This document shows, in pieces, positions 1 through 5,704 of a stretch of 23,198 nt of DNA. Below the pieces are notes generated by a model. It was not told the DNA's origin. It did no database searches and was given only the letters and a program-made list of their open reading frames with translations. Position numbers and translations under genes: made by a program. Source of the stretch: a virus. The DNA is taken from the IMG/VR virus record IMGVR_UViG_3300018481_000002, positions 1 through 23,198 of that record, one strand, 5' to 3'. How positions within the stretch are numbered: position 1 is the first letter of the stretch; the number at the start of each line of letters is the position of its first letter.

Positions 1-486
1 AACCCGTTCAACGCGGTCGCTACCTTCACGGCCTTCCGTGACGCTGCACCGCCCGAGCCGGTGATCCTGCACCGCGACCGGACTTCCATCTCCTACACCG
101 CCATCGAGACGTTCTCTCACGAACAGTCCAACGATGACACTGGAGGCGGCTACTACCCGGGCAAGAAGCAGGTCATCAAGCCGACCACGGACCTGGTCAG
201 CAACCTCCTTCTGGAGTGCTGCCCAGTGACGGAAGAAGACTTCCTTCACATGGCGGCCGGGAAGTTCGGGGTGTCACTACCGACTATTAAGCCGTACTTT
301 TTCGACGCCATGAGCCGTGGTGACTTTGAACGGACGTCTGGAAAGCCGCCGATCATCAAGTTCAAGTACGAGCCTGAGCCTGAGCAGACGTGGGAGGCGG
401 AGCACAACCTGCCTGAGCGTCGCCTGCCTGATGGTGCGACGGTGGATGATGTGGAGCTCTTCGAAGCTGCATCGGAACTCGTCTGA
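1..486 (+). CDS. C-terminal part of a phage protein with a winged-helix-like segment (5' end outside window)
   Basis: The frame is open from the first base, so the start lies outside the window; 161 residues and the TGA stop are visible. Residues of about 75-120 (LVSNLLLECCPVTEEDF through GVSLPTIKPYFFDAMSRGDF) look like a small winged helix: a short helix, a GVS-type turn, then a recognition-like helix and an acidic tail. Comparable C-terminal segments occur in RepA-like replicative ATPases and other DNA-handling phage proteins, but no Walker motif is in view, so the main activity cannot be assigned. The stop shares its last base with the ATG of the next micro-ORF (TGATG), and a sigma-factor gene follows, so this is probably one translationally coupled unit. 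The protein could equally be a different DNA-binding protein. Confidence 0.7.
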   Translation, partial: NPFNAVATFTAFRDAAPPEPVILHRDRTSISYTAIETFSHEQSNDDTGGGYYPGKKQVIKPTTDLVSNLLLECCPVTEEDFLHMAAGKFGVSLPTIKPYFFDAMSRGDFERTSGKPPIIKFKYEPEPEQTWEAEHNLPERRLPDGATVDDVELFEAASELV

Positions 487-572
487 TGTGTGACTGCAAG
501 CGTCACTGGGACCTGAGCCAGCCTTGCACATGCCCGTGCTCGCACACCGACCATGGTGACGGGCGAACATGA
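486..572 (+). CDS. 28-residue Cys/His-rich micro-protein
   Basis: A very short ORF reads MCDCKRHWDLSQPCTCPCSH and then eight more residues. It has five Cys (positions 2, 4, 14, 16, 18) and three His (7, 20, 23), a pattern that could hold one zinc ion. Its ATG overlaps the upstream stop (TGATG), and its own TGA overlaps the ATG of the sigma-factor gene (ATGA), so it exactly fills the gap between two genes. That double coupling is the main evidence that it is translated. It may be a real zinc micro-protein, or merely a way to carry ribosomes to the sigma-factor start. No family is recognised. Confidence 0.5.
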   Translation: MCDCKRHWDLSQPCTCPCSHTDHGDGRT

Positions 573-1141
573 TCAGCGACGGCTACGGCGATGAGTCTGA
601 GTTCGAGTCCTACGTACGGGACCGCGAACCTTTGCTGCGTATCCAGGCGTACGAGCGGATCCACCCTGACAACGTCCCCGATGCCGTCAACGAGGCCCGC
701 TACACCATCTGGGAGGTACTCCAGAAGCGTCCTGACGCTCCACCGGAGTACGTGCGGGCGGCGGCGAAGACACGCATCACCGAGGTCTCCATGCGGGGCA
801 ACTGGCTGGGTCAACCCAGTCAACGGGGAAAGCCTTCAGTTGACCCGCTCCGGCGTGCTGACAGGGACTCGTTCGATGACCCTGACTTCCTAGTCGAGGC
901 GTCTGCACCGGAGATTCTGGACACTCTGGAGTTGGCTTACCACGAGGGGCAGATACTGGAAGCGATCCGGACTCTTCCCAGGCGGCACCAGGAGTACGTA
1001 GTGTTGCGATTCTGGGGTGGTTGGACGCACGCAGAGCTAGCTCCGTTGATGGGTGTGAAGACCAACAACATGGCCCGGATGTGGACTGAGACGATCAAGC
1101 CGCTGCTGGCGGAGAGGTTGGCGCATCTTGCTGAGGTGTGA
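569..1141 (+). CDS. Phage RNA polymerase sigma factor, sigma-70 family
   Basis: This 190-residue protein has the two-part layout of short sigma-70-family (ECF-like) factors. Residues about 25-80 (DAVNEARYTIWEVLQ, EYVRAAAKTRI) fit a divergent region 2, which contacts core polymerase and the -10 element. After an acidic linker, residues about 128-187 (ILEAIRTLPRRHQEYVVLRF, then WTHAELAPLMGVKTNNM) fit region 4 with its helix-turn-helix, which binds the -35 element. Family knowledge predicts that it redirects host RNA polymerase to phage promoters. The start overlaps the preceding micro-ORF (ATGA), and a strong hairpin begins 8 bases after the stop, so it ends a transcription unit. Region 2 is weaker than region 4, so the promoter specificity cannot be guessed. 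Confidence 0.85.
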   Translation: MISDGYGDESEFESYVRDREPLLRIQAYERIHPDNVPDAVNEARYTIWEVLQKRPDAPPEYVRAAAKTRITEVSMRGNWLGQPSQRGKPSVDPLRRADRDSFDDPDFLVEASAPEILDTLELAYHEGQILEAIRTLPRRHQEYVVLRFWGGWTHAELAPLMGVKTNNMARMWTETIKPLLAERLAHLAEV

Positions 1142-1148
1142 AAGCGCT

Positions 1149-1183
1149 AGACCCCGGCAGCCCGCCATAGGCTGCCGGGGTCT
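1149..1183 (+). terminator. Strong intrinsic-terminator-like hairpin after the sigma-factor gene
   Basis: A perfect 14-bp inverted repeat (AGACCCCGGCAGCC and its complement) encloses a 7-base loop. It starts 8 bases after the sigma-factor stop. No T-run follows, which is common for terminators in high-GC actinobacterial genomes. It probably stops or strongly reduces read-through into the next unit. Confidence 0.85.
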
Positions 1184-1240
1184 GACTCACGGAGCATCTC
1201 GACCTCCGTCAAAACCGGTGCTCAACGTGAGTCGCGCGTT

Positions 1241-1255
1241 TCTCCACTCACCAGG
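1241..1255 (+). repeat. 15-bp intergenic direct repeat, copy 1
   Basis: TCTCCACTCACCAGG is identical to bases 1808-1822. Both copies lie in non-coding gaps, one on each side of the gene at 1344-1679. This could be part of a phage promoter or another regulatory site; the function is unknown. Confidence 0.6.
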
Positions 1256-1266
1256 GCAAAAACTAT

Positions 1267-1280
1267 CAGACGTCCGTCTG
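1267..1280. promoter_or_regulatory. Palindrome, possible operator (CAGACG-N2-CGTCTG)
   Basis: A 6-bp perfect inverted repeat with a 2-base centre lies in the gap between the sigma-factor terminator and the gene at 1344. A new promoter is expected here because a terminator lies just upstream. It could be a binding site for a dimeric regulator. The function is inferred from position and symmetry only. Confidence 0.35.
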
Positions 1281-1307
1281 TTTCTGGAAGTGTCCAGTTA
1301 CGGCGTG

Positions 1308-1319
1308 TTGTACGTACAA
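1308..1319. promoter_or_regulatory. Palindrome TTGTACGTACAA upstream of the gene at 1344
   Basis: This 12-base perfect palindrome is 24 bases before the ATG and just upstream of the AGGAGG site at 1333-1338. It is followed by an AT-rich run. It may be an operator overlapping a promoter, or part of the promoter itself. No clear -35/-10 pair can be called. Confidence 0.4.
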
Positions 1320-1343
1320 AATTCAAGGCCCTAGGAGGCACTG

Positions 1344-1679
1344 ATGACACACCCGAAGTTCAAGTCCCCGGCAGAGCAGATGGCATGGGTCAAGTCCCAG
1401 AAGGCCGGGAAGGACTGGCAGTCGTACGTCACCCTCACCACCTCTGACCCCAGGCAGTGGATCACCAACGGCACTCCGTACACGAACACGACGACCGTCC
1501 CGTACACCTCATCGGGGGTCTCCTGGTCCACCGCAGGTGGCGGGACCATCACCCACGGGATGATCTACGACGCAGCGTCCCCCGGTAACGCGATCACGTT
1601 CGACATCGACCCAGTGACGCTCGCCTCGGGTGACGAGTTCACGATGACCGTCGACGGCTTCGACATCAGCACCATCTAG
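1344..1679 (+). CDS. Small probable virion (tail or fibre type) protein
   Basis: This 111-residue protein has an excellent ribosome-binding site (AGGAGG, 5 bases before ATG). The N-terminal part is polar and charged (PKFKSPAEQMAWVKSQKAGK). From residue 45 on it becomes Thr/Ser/Gly-rich and beta-like. Residues 62-79 (STAGGGTITHGMIYDAAS) and the final TMTV-containing strand line up with residues 73-90 and 105-118 of the protein at 5312-5677, which suggests the same C-terminal fold. It stands alone between two non-coding gaps, with its own regulatory sequences upstream, so it is probably made in quantity. A structural role is inferred from composition and that similarity; no function is proven. 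Confidence 0.7.
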   Translation: MTHPKFKSPAEQMAWVKSQKAGKDWQSYVTLTTSDPRQWITNGTPYTNTTTVPYTSSGVSWSTAGGGTITHGMIYDAASPGNAITFDIDPVTLASGDEFTMTVDGFDISTI

Positions 1680-1807
1680 TTTCTCTGTTCTCCGTCCGGG
1701 GTTGAGGCGTCCCCGTTACCCGCATCTCGCCGGAGTAGTTGGCCGGTCTAACCCAGGTCAGAGCTGGTTGTAGCCCCTTGCCGGTTGGGCCCCGGCCATG
1801 TGAAGGA

Positions 1808-1822
1808 TCTCCACTCACCAGG
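1808..1822 (+). repeat. 15-bp intergenic direct repeat, copy 2
   Basis: TCTCCACTCACCAGG is identical to bases 1241-1255 and also lies in a non-coding gap. See the first copy for possible roles. Confidence 0.6.
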
Positions 1823-1894
1823 ATGTCGCGCACGAGGGCGGGAAGATGGCCGCGCGTTCAAAAGACGCGAGAGGATGATGGGAAACCTGGGGGT

Positions 1895-1913
1895 CTGGGG
1901 GCGAAGCCCCCGG
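1895..1913 (+). terminator. GC hairpin, terminator-like
   Basis: GGGGGC-GAA-GCCCCC forms a 6-bp stem, extended by a G-T and a C-G pair (19 bases in all). No T-run follows. It lies in the gap after the gene at 1344-1679 and before the next cluster, a fitting place for a terminator. Confidence 0.5.
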
Positions 1914-1979
1914 TTAGCCCGCCGCAGGCGATGTCCTCCAACACGCCGAGACGGTCGTGCACCTGATCGATTTCGGATG

Positions 1980-1985
1980 TATGTT
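1980..1985 (+). promoter_or_regulatory. Possible -10 element TATGTT for a leaderless transcript
   Basis: TATGTT ends 7 bases before the ATG at 1993, and no Shine-Dalgarno sequence precedes that ATG. With usual -10 spacing, transcription would start at or next to the A of the ATG, as in the leaderless mRNAs common in actinobacteria. No convincing -35 element is visible, so the call is weak. Confidence 0.3.
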
Positions 1986-1992
1986 CTAACCC

Positions 1993-2178
1993 ATGACCAT
2001 GACTCCAGAAGACAGACGCAGCAGGCTGCACGGGATGCAGGAGATCCAAGATCCGTTGCGCATCGAAGCGCTCAACATGGCCCTGAGATACAGCGAGGCC
2101 GGTGGCCACTCCCCAACAGACACCGTTGTGGAGACAGCAGAGAAGTTCTACACCTTCCTGAAGGGCGGGAAACCGTGA
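1993..2178 (+). CDS. Small protein of unknown function (61 aa)
   Basis: This is a hydrophilic, mostly helical 61-residue protein (LHGMQEIQDPLRIEALNMAL, then VVETAEKFYTFLKGGKP). It has no signal peptide or membrane segment and no family is recognised. A second ATG lies 6 bases downstream in the same frame, so the first two residues are uncertain. No Shine-Dalgarno sequence precedes the start, whereas most genes here have one. It overlaps the next gene by 4 bases (GTGA) and opens a run of small plus-strand genes that reaches the two endonucleases. Confidence 0.65.
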   Translation: MTMTPEDRRSRLHGMQEIQDPLRIEALNMALRYSEAGGHSPTDTVVETAEKFYTFLKGGKP

Positions 2179-2456
2179 GTAACAGGGTTGAGTTTCATAA
2201 GGACGCGTCCGGTGACTGGAGGTGGAGGTACGTCTCAGGGAACAACCGGATCATGGCCACCTCAGGAGAGGGCTACAACAACCGCGAAGACTGCATCAAC
2301 AGCTGCCAGATCGTTCTGGACGCGTATCTGGGAACCCTGGGAGACGTAGCAGGGGAGACCGTAGAGGTCCTGACGCCGATGGCTACCAGGATGCCCCTGA
2401 TGGTGGAATGGGTGGACCGTCCTGAGAAGGACGAACCGCCCGAGAAGCCTCAGTGA
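2175..2456 (+). CDS. DUF1508 (YegP-like) domain protein
   Basis: The 93-residue frame starts at a GTG that overlaps the upstream stop (GTGA). The frame stays open much further upstream, but those residues look non-coding and cover the previous gene in another frame. Residues about 4-43 (VEFHKDASGDWRWRYVSGNN, then IMATSGEGYNNREDCINSCQ) match the YegP/DUF1508 pattern: a short strand, RWR, an ASGEGY turn and a helix. These small domains occur widely in bacteria and phages and their role is not established. The C-terminal half (VEVLTPMATRMPLMVEWVDR and a charged Pro-rich tail) is outside the usual domain. Confidence 0.75.
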   Translation: MSNRVEFHKDASGDWRWRYVSGNNRIMATSGEGYNNREDCINSCQIVLDAYLGTLGDVAGETVEVLTPMATRMPLMVEWVDRPEKDEPPEKPQ

Positions 2457-2481
2457 GTGGCTTCGTCCTCGGACTCGCTTC

Positions 2482-2500
2482 GCTCGCCCTGCGGGCGTGC
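2482..2500 (+). terminator. Short GC hairpin between two small genes
   Basis: CGCCC-TGC-GGGCG forms a 5-bp stem with a tight loop, extended by two more pairs beyond a T-T mismatch. It lies in the 70-base gap before the gene at 2527. It could be a weak terminator or a structure that sets expression of the downstream gene. Confidence 0.35.
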
Positions 2501-2526
2501 ACCCCTCCCTTCGTGAAGGAAAAAAG

Positions 2527-2745
2527 ATGATCGAAACCCTAGATACCAGGCGTGCAGTCCTGAAGGACGTTGTGTCGGCTAGGCAGGCCTTGCAGGCGTC
2601 CCAGGACCAGTACGCGGCGGCTCTGATCGCTGCCAGTGACGCGGGGATCAGCAACGTGAAGATCGCTCGGGAGCTCAAGCTCTCGGAGACAGCTATTCGG
2701 TTTCACCTCAAGCGTCTCCGTGAGAAGAGTGAGAAGCGGGCGTGA
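2527..2745 (+). CDS. Small helix-turn-helix DNA-binding protein
   Basis: The start is taken at the ATG preceded by AAGGA six bases upstream; an earlier in-frame ATG at 2497 lies inside a hairpin and has no ribosome-binding site. The resulting 72-residue protein is almost all helical. Residues about 40-66 (ISNVKIARELKLSETAIRFH, LKRLREK) form a helix-turn-helix of the type in sigma region 4 and LuxR-like proteins: a KIAREL helix, an LS turn and a basic recognition helix. The N-terminal helix (RRAVLKDVVSARQALQASQD) may dimerise. It is probably a phage transcriptional regulator; the target is unknown. It overlaps the next gene by 4 bases (GTGA). Confidence 0.75.
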   Translation: MIETLDTRRAVLKDVVSARQALQASQDQYAAALIAASDAGISNVKIARELKLSETAIRFHLKRLREKSEKRA

Positions 2746-3116
2746 CAGAAACAGACGAGCGTCAGAACCTCCCAGATGTGGTCCACAAGACCGCCCAAGC
2801 GCTAGAAGTCCCAGTCGCCGAGTTCGAGGGCGAGTTCATTCGCACGATGAACGGGAAACTTCCGGCGATCACCTTGGACATGCCGGTCGGCTACAAGCGT
2901 GGGACACACCTGAAGTTGGAACTGGAGGTACGTGTACGGGATGTGTCCGTCACCGCTGACAAGAACGACGAACTGACACGTGTCCACGTGTTCTCCCTGG
3001 AGGAAGTGAAACTTCTCGGGGTCTACACAGCCGATGAACTAGACCCAGGCGTAGGCGGGAACGCTGCTGTCGGGGCCCAAGATGAAGGAGAAGAAGATGG
3101 GATCAACGAATTCTGA
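2742..3116 (+). CDS. Protein of unknown function (124 aa)
   Basis: It starts at GTG overlapping the upstream stop (GTGA). After an acidic helical start come alternating strands (KLPAITLDMPVGYKRGTHLK, LELEVRVRDVSVTAD, TRVHVFSLEEVKLL), consistent with a small beta-barrel or OB/SH3-like fold. A disordered acidic Gly-rich tail follows (residues about 103-124). There is no signal peptide, Cys cluster or membrane segment. The tail overlaps the start of the next gene by 20 bases. No family is recognised and no function is proposed. Confidence 0.65.
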   Translation: MTETDERQNLPDVVHKTAQALEVPVAEFEGEFIRTMNGKLPAITLDMPVGYKRGTHLKLELEVRVRDVSVTADKNDELTRVHVFSLEEVKLLGVYTADELDPGVGGNAAVGAQDEGEEDGINEF

Positions 3117-3396
3117 GAGGGCCGTGGAGGCGTTCGACTCGCTTCCAGCCGACAGTGAGGGCGAGAAGGACTATGAGGTTGGTCCTGCCAGAGTGGAGAC
3201 AGTGAACAACTTCGCCTCCTACCAGCGACCTGACTTCGCTGAGGTCCGGCTGTACATCGAGATCCCTGGCCAACGGGAGATCGAGATCGCTGACCGGGTC
3301 CCCATGGATCAGTTCGACATGGGACAGCTGGAAGAGCTGATCCGTGTCGTCACCAAGATGGGACTACTCCGCTTCTCGGACGTTGCCCAGAGGTGA
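3097..3396 (+). CDS. Protein of unknown function (99 aa)
   Basis: An in-frame ATG at 3082 would give five extra residues (MKEKK), but bases 3085-3090 (AAGGAG) form an ideal Shine-Dalgarno site six bases before the ATG at 3097, so that start is chosen. The protein is acidic at the N-terminus, then has a beta-rich stretch (EVRLYIEIPGQREIEIADRV) and a C-terminal helix (MGQLEELIRVVTKMGLLRF). It overlaps the genes on both sides, and the last overlap is the 4-base GTGA. No known family is recognised. Confidence 0.65.
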   Translation: MGSTNSERAVEAFDSLPADSEGEKDYEVGPARVETVNNFASYQRPDFAEVRLYIEIPGQREIEIADRVPMDQFDMGQLEELIRVVTKMGLLRFSDVAQR

Positions 3397-3761
3397 AGTA
3401 CACCGGCCTGTCCGATGGGCTGCGCCGGGACATCAACGAACGCGACGGGAACCGATGTAGATGGTGTGGGTCCACCAACCAGGGAGTGGACCACCACCAC
3501 ATCGAGTACCGGAAGGGCGCATCCCATGATGTTCTGGAGAACCTGGTCAGCCTCTGTCGTCCCTGCCACGGTTTTGTGCATGGGACTCCCCGTCCATCTG
3601 GTGAGCGGATCAGCAAGGACGTTGCGCAGCAGGTGCTGTTCTGGGTCGTCTCCAACAGTGGCCGAGTCGGAACCAGCCGCTACCGGGCCCTCAAGCGGCG
3701 GTTTGTTCTGGAAGGTCTATGTCGCCACGGTCAGAAAAAGGACACATGCCCGTACTGCTAG
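3393..3761 (+). CDS. HNH endonuclease
   Basis: A 122-residue HNH nuclease starting at GTG (GTGA overlap). A zinc-binding pair C22/C25 (RCRWC) is followed by the first His cluster at 34-36 (DHHHIEYRKG), the conserved Asn at about 50 (LENLVSLC), a second Cys pair C55/C58 and His 59 (CRPCHGFVH). That is a complete beta-beta-alpha-metal site with both CxxC pairs. A C-terminal CxHxxxxxxCxxC-like tail may bind a further metal ion. Such enzymes cut double-stranded DNA; in phages they are either free-standing homing enzymes or helpers of DNA packaging. Here the neighbour is a LAGLIDADG enzyme and no terminase is in view, so a homing or mobile role is favoured. Confidence 0.9.
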   Translation: MKYTGLSDGLRRDINERDGNRCRWCGSTNQGVDHHHIEYRKGASHDVLENLVSLCRPCHGFVHGTPRPSGERISKDVAQQVLFWVVSNSGRVGTSRYRALKRRFVLEGLCRHGQKKDTCPYC

Positions 3762-4204
3762 ATGAACCCACTCTGGCGTACCTGGCAGGCGTGCTGGACT
3801 ACGAAGGGGTGATCCGGGTCAGGGAGCTCCCCACTGGGACACAGATCCCGTACGTCGGGCTCAGTGGGTCGAACGCACCGATGCTGGCCCTGTTCGCGAA
3901 GCACACCGGGACCCGCTCTGTGGTCACCCGCAGGAAGTACGTGAAGGCCGGGTGCAACGAACACTGCAAGGAGAAGCACGTCCACGTGCAGTCGGTGTCG
4001 GGTCGATGGTCTGTGACTGGCGCGAAGGCGACCGTGCTGCTGTGGAACGTCCAGCCCTACGTACGATTTCAGACGGGTGTCCTTTCTGAGGCCCTAGCGG
4101 TTGGACTCAGGGCACCGTTCAAGAACGCAACGGTCGAGAAGATGCGTGAACTCGGTTGGGACGTACCAAACGCACGCAAACTGAAGCTAATAGAAGCTAA
4201 CTAG
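3746..4204 (+). CDS. LAGLIDADG-type homing endonuclease (single motif)
   Basis: Residues 10-22 (LAYLAGVLDYEGV) are one LAGLIDADG motif; the acidic Asp and Glu near its end are the expected metal ligands. Single-motif enzymes work as dimers and cut long asymmetric sites. The middle has a GCNEHCKEKHVH segment, a possible zinc-bound insert, followed by the core strand-helix pattern (RWSVTGAKATVLLWNVQPYV). The start is ambiguous: ATG at 3746 (used here, AAAAAGGA upstream) or ATG at 3719 (GGAAGG upstream, 9 more residues). Either way the gene overlaps the HNH gene. It ends a cluster and is followed by a 52-base gap. No intron or intein boundary is visible around it. Confidence 0.85.
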   Translation: MPVLLDEPTLAYLAGVLDYEGVIRVRELPTGTQIPYVGLSGSNAPMLALFAKHTGTRSVVTRRKYVKAGCNEHCKEKHVHVQSVSGRWSVTGAKATVLLWNVQPYVRFQTGVLSEALAVGLRAPFKNATVEKMRELGWDVPNARKLKLIEAN

Positions 4205-4256
4205 GTACGAACTTCCCTGGTGTTGAACTAGGGACAGGCAGCGCCGAAACTCATGG

Positions 4257-4712
4257 GTGACGGCAGCTCCGAAGAATCTCACGATCGAGCAAGGATCCAC
4301 CTTCGTGTGGGGCATGACCTTGCTGGATGTGGAGATCGACGTCGACGGCACAGAGACCGTCATCGGACCTCGCGACCTCACCGGCTACTCCGCCAGGATG
4401 CAGATTCGGCAGAAGCAGGGTGCTGAGATCCAGATCGACGCCAACACCACGAACGAGAAGATCGTCCTCGGTCGGGTTGCGTATGGCGACGACCCTGGTG
4501 ACGACGACCCTTCAAACGGGCGTCTGATGGTGGTCTTCACCGACGAAGAGTCCGATGTCTTCACGATCAAGAAGGGCGTCTACGACCTGGAGATCGTGGA
4601 CCCAGTCCCATCTCCTGCCGGGTACACCACCCGTATCGCCCAGGGCACCGTCACGATCAGCCCGAACATCACCCAGATCTTGCCGCCTACCGGCAACGAC
4701 GAGGTGCTCTGA
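4257..4712 (+). CDS. Probable tail or appendage protein with an N-terminal beta-sandwich
   Basis: This 151-residue protein starts at GTG; a different-frame ATG at 4253 gives nonsense. The N-terminal pattern (LTIEQGSTFVWGMTLLDVEI, then DLTGYSARMQIRQKQGAEIQ) is seen in many phage tail and baseplate-associated proteins: a strand pair, a turn, then DLTGY-x-ARMQIR. The rest is beta-rich (VFTDEESDVFTIKKGVYDLE, TTRIAQGTVTISPNIT). There are no Cys residues and no signal peptide. It opens the run of virion-like genes that ends in the giant repeat protein and shares one base with the next gene (TGATG). A weak Shine-Dalgarno suggests coupling or a promoter in the short gap upstream. The family is inferred from the pattern only. 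Confidence 0.7.
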   Translation: MTAAPKNLTIEQGSTFVWGMTLLDVEIDVDGTETVIGPRDLTGYSARMQIRQKQGAEIQIDANTTNEKIVLGRVAYGDDPGDDDPSNGRLMVVFTDEESDVFTIKKGVYDLEIVDPVPSPAGYTTRIAQGTVTISPNITQILPPTGNDEVL

Positions 4713-4984
4713 TGGCTGAAGCTCTCAGGGTTCTGTTCGACCAGCCCACCTGGAAGGTGGTGTTTGATGTCGAGCCTGTTGTCCTCACATATGAACAGGT
4801 GTCTGAATCGCCTGCTCCTGAGGAGTACACCCCGACCGTAGCCCTAGCTGTGGCTATTGATAGCGGTCCCCGAGGAAGAACTGGGGATCGAGGTCCTGCC
4901 GGTGTCGTCGTTATCGACGCCGACGAGACGGTCCCTCCACCCGACACACCGGTCGGGACTGTCGTCTACCAACTGATCAACTGA
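4712..4984 (+). CDS. Small tail-fibre-like protein with a short collagen-like segment
   Basis: This 90-residue protein has residues 52-64 running as Gly-X-Y triplets (GPRGRTGDRGPAG), the collagen-like motif that often makes trimeric stalks in phage fibres. Before it is a beta-rich domain (LRVLFDQPTWKVVFDVEPVV); after it is VVVIDADETVPPPDTPVGTV, the usual GTVVYQLI-type ending of a small phage fibre linker. The start overlaps the upstream stop (TGATG). It probably links or trimerises part of the tail tip. Only four or five triplets are present, so the stalk would be very short. Confidence 0.65.
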   Translation: MAEALRVLFDQPTWKVVFDVEPVVLTYEQVSESPAPEEYTPTVALAVAIDSGPRGRTGDRGPAGVVVIDADETVPPPDTPVGTVVYQLIN

Positions 4985-4993
4985 GGAGAAGCA

Positions 4994-5296
4994 ATGGCTA
5001 TCAAGATCACCCCGGGCAGCATCGAGTCGACTGGACATGTCCTCCTGACTGGCCCCATCACCGGAAGCGTGGAGTTGGAAGACGGCACCGTCGTCGACGT
5101 GACTCCAGGATTCATCGAGGTTGACCCCGACCTTGCCGACGAGATCGCCGACAAGATCGGCCAACGGTATGCAGCGGAGGGTCATCCCGATGATGTCGAA
5201 CTCGACCCTGAGACCGGTGAAATGGTCCAGCGAGAGTTCGTGTACGTCACGCCCGAAGAGCTCGCCAACTCCGGCGACGACACCAAGAAGAAGTAA
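4994..5296 (+). CDS. Small acidic protein of the virion cassette, function unknown
   Basis: This 100-residue protein has a good ribosome-binding site (GAGGAGAAGCA before ATG). Beta-like N-terminal half (HVLLTGPITGSVELEDGTVV, DVTPGFIEV), then a helix (LADEIADKIGQRYAAEGHP) and an acidic end with a Lys tail. It sits between fibre-like genes and has no signal peptide or membrane segment, so an assembly or minor tail role is likely but not shown. No family is recognised. Confidence 0.6.
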   Translation: MAIKITPGSIESTGHVLLTGPITGSVELEDGTVVDVTPGFIEVDPDLADEIADKIGQRYAAEGHPDDVELDPETGEMVQREFVYVTPEELANSGDDTKKK

Positions 5297-5311
5297 GGAT
5301 AGGTATCTGAA

Positions 5312-5677
5312 ATGGCTCTCGCCTCTGTTACTGCCACGAACCAGGCCCTCAACGGCTTGGACGCGAGTGGTACCCCGACCAACCTGATGACCCACGTGTC
5401 GCTGCACACGGCGACCACGTCCACCACGGGTGCCGCCGAGGCTACCGGTGGCGGTTACGCCCGTCAGGCGTGCTCGTGGAACGCCGCGTCATCTGGTTCG
5501 AAGACGAACTCTTCGGCCTTGACGTTCACCACGTCTGGCGGCTCCGCGCACACCCACTTCGGCACCTGGTCGGCTTCGACCTCGGGCACCTTCGGCATCG
5601 GTGGCGCTCTGACGTCCTCGGTGACGGCTGTGACCATCACCGTTGCTGCTGGCGCACTCACGCTGTCTGCTTCTTGA
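5312..5677 (+). CDS. Tail-fibre-type small structural protein
   Basis: This 121-residue Ser/Thr/Gly-rich protein has the typical order of a small phage structural family: an N-terminal helix (NQALNGLDASGTPTN), a MTHVSLHTATTSTTGAAEAT segment, GGGYARQACSWNAASSGS, a TTSGGSAHTHFGTWSAS strand pair and a final VTAVTITVAAGALTLSAS strand pair. Proteins with this pattern lie in tail and fibre gene clusters of many phages of Gram-positive hosts, where they are thought to be virion components. The C-terminal half resembles the protein at 1344-1679. A single Cys (position 54) is present. The upstream site is modest (AAGGATAGG). Confidence 0.7.
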   Translation: MALASVTATNQALNGLDASGTPTNLMTHVSLHTATTSTTGAAEATGGGYARQACSWNAASSGSKTNSSALTFTTSGGSAHTHFGTWSASTSGTFGIGGALTSSVTAVTITVAAGALTLSAS

Positions 5678-5704
5678 TTTAGACGCACGTTCTAAGGAGG
5701 GGTG

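Larger units (their letters stand above)
1680..1992. other. Non-coding gap of 313 bases
   Basis: No ORF here has a start with a ribosome-binding site and convincing composition. The gap holds a cluster of small stems at about 1729-1800, reminiscent of tRNA arms but not a valid tRNA; the second copy of the 15-bp repeat (1808-1822); a GC hairpin (1895-1913); and a possible promoter just before the ATG at 1993. Confidence 0.6.

Noticed and set aside
1729-1803. tRNA-like run of stems with a possible CAG anticodon loop
   Set aside because: GCCGGAG pairs with a later CCCCGGC only with a mismatch, the T-loop reads TTGGGCC instead of TTC-R-A, and D-arm A14 is absent. The arms cannot form one consistent cloverleaf.
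1785-2174. Upstream extension of the DUF1508-like frame
   Set aside because: Residues before the GTG at 2175 are Arg/Pro-rich and cover another gene in a different frame; the GTGA overlap gives a natural start.
4204-4256. TCCCT...AGGGA stem after the LAGLIDADG gene
   Set aside because: Only five pairs with an 11-base loop and no T-run. Too weak to call a terminator.
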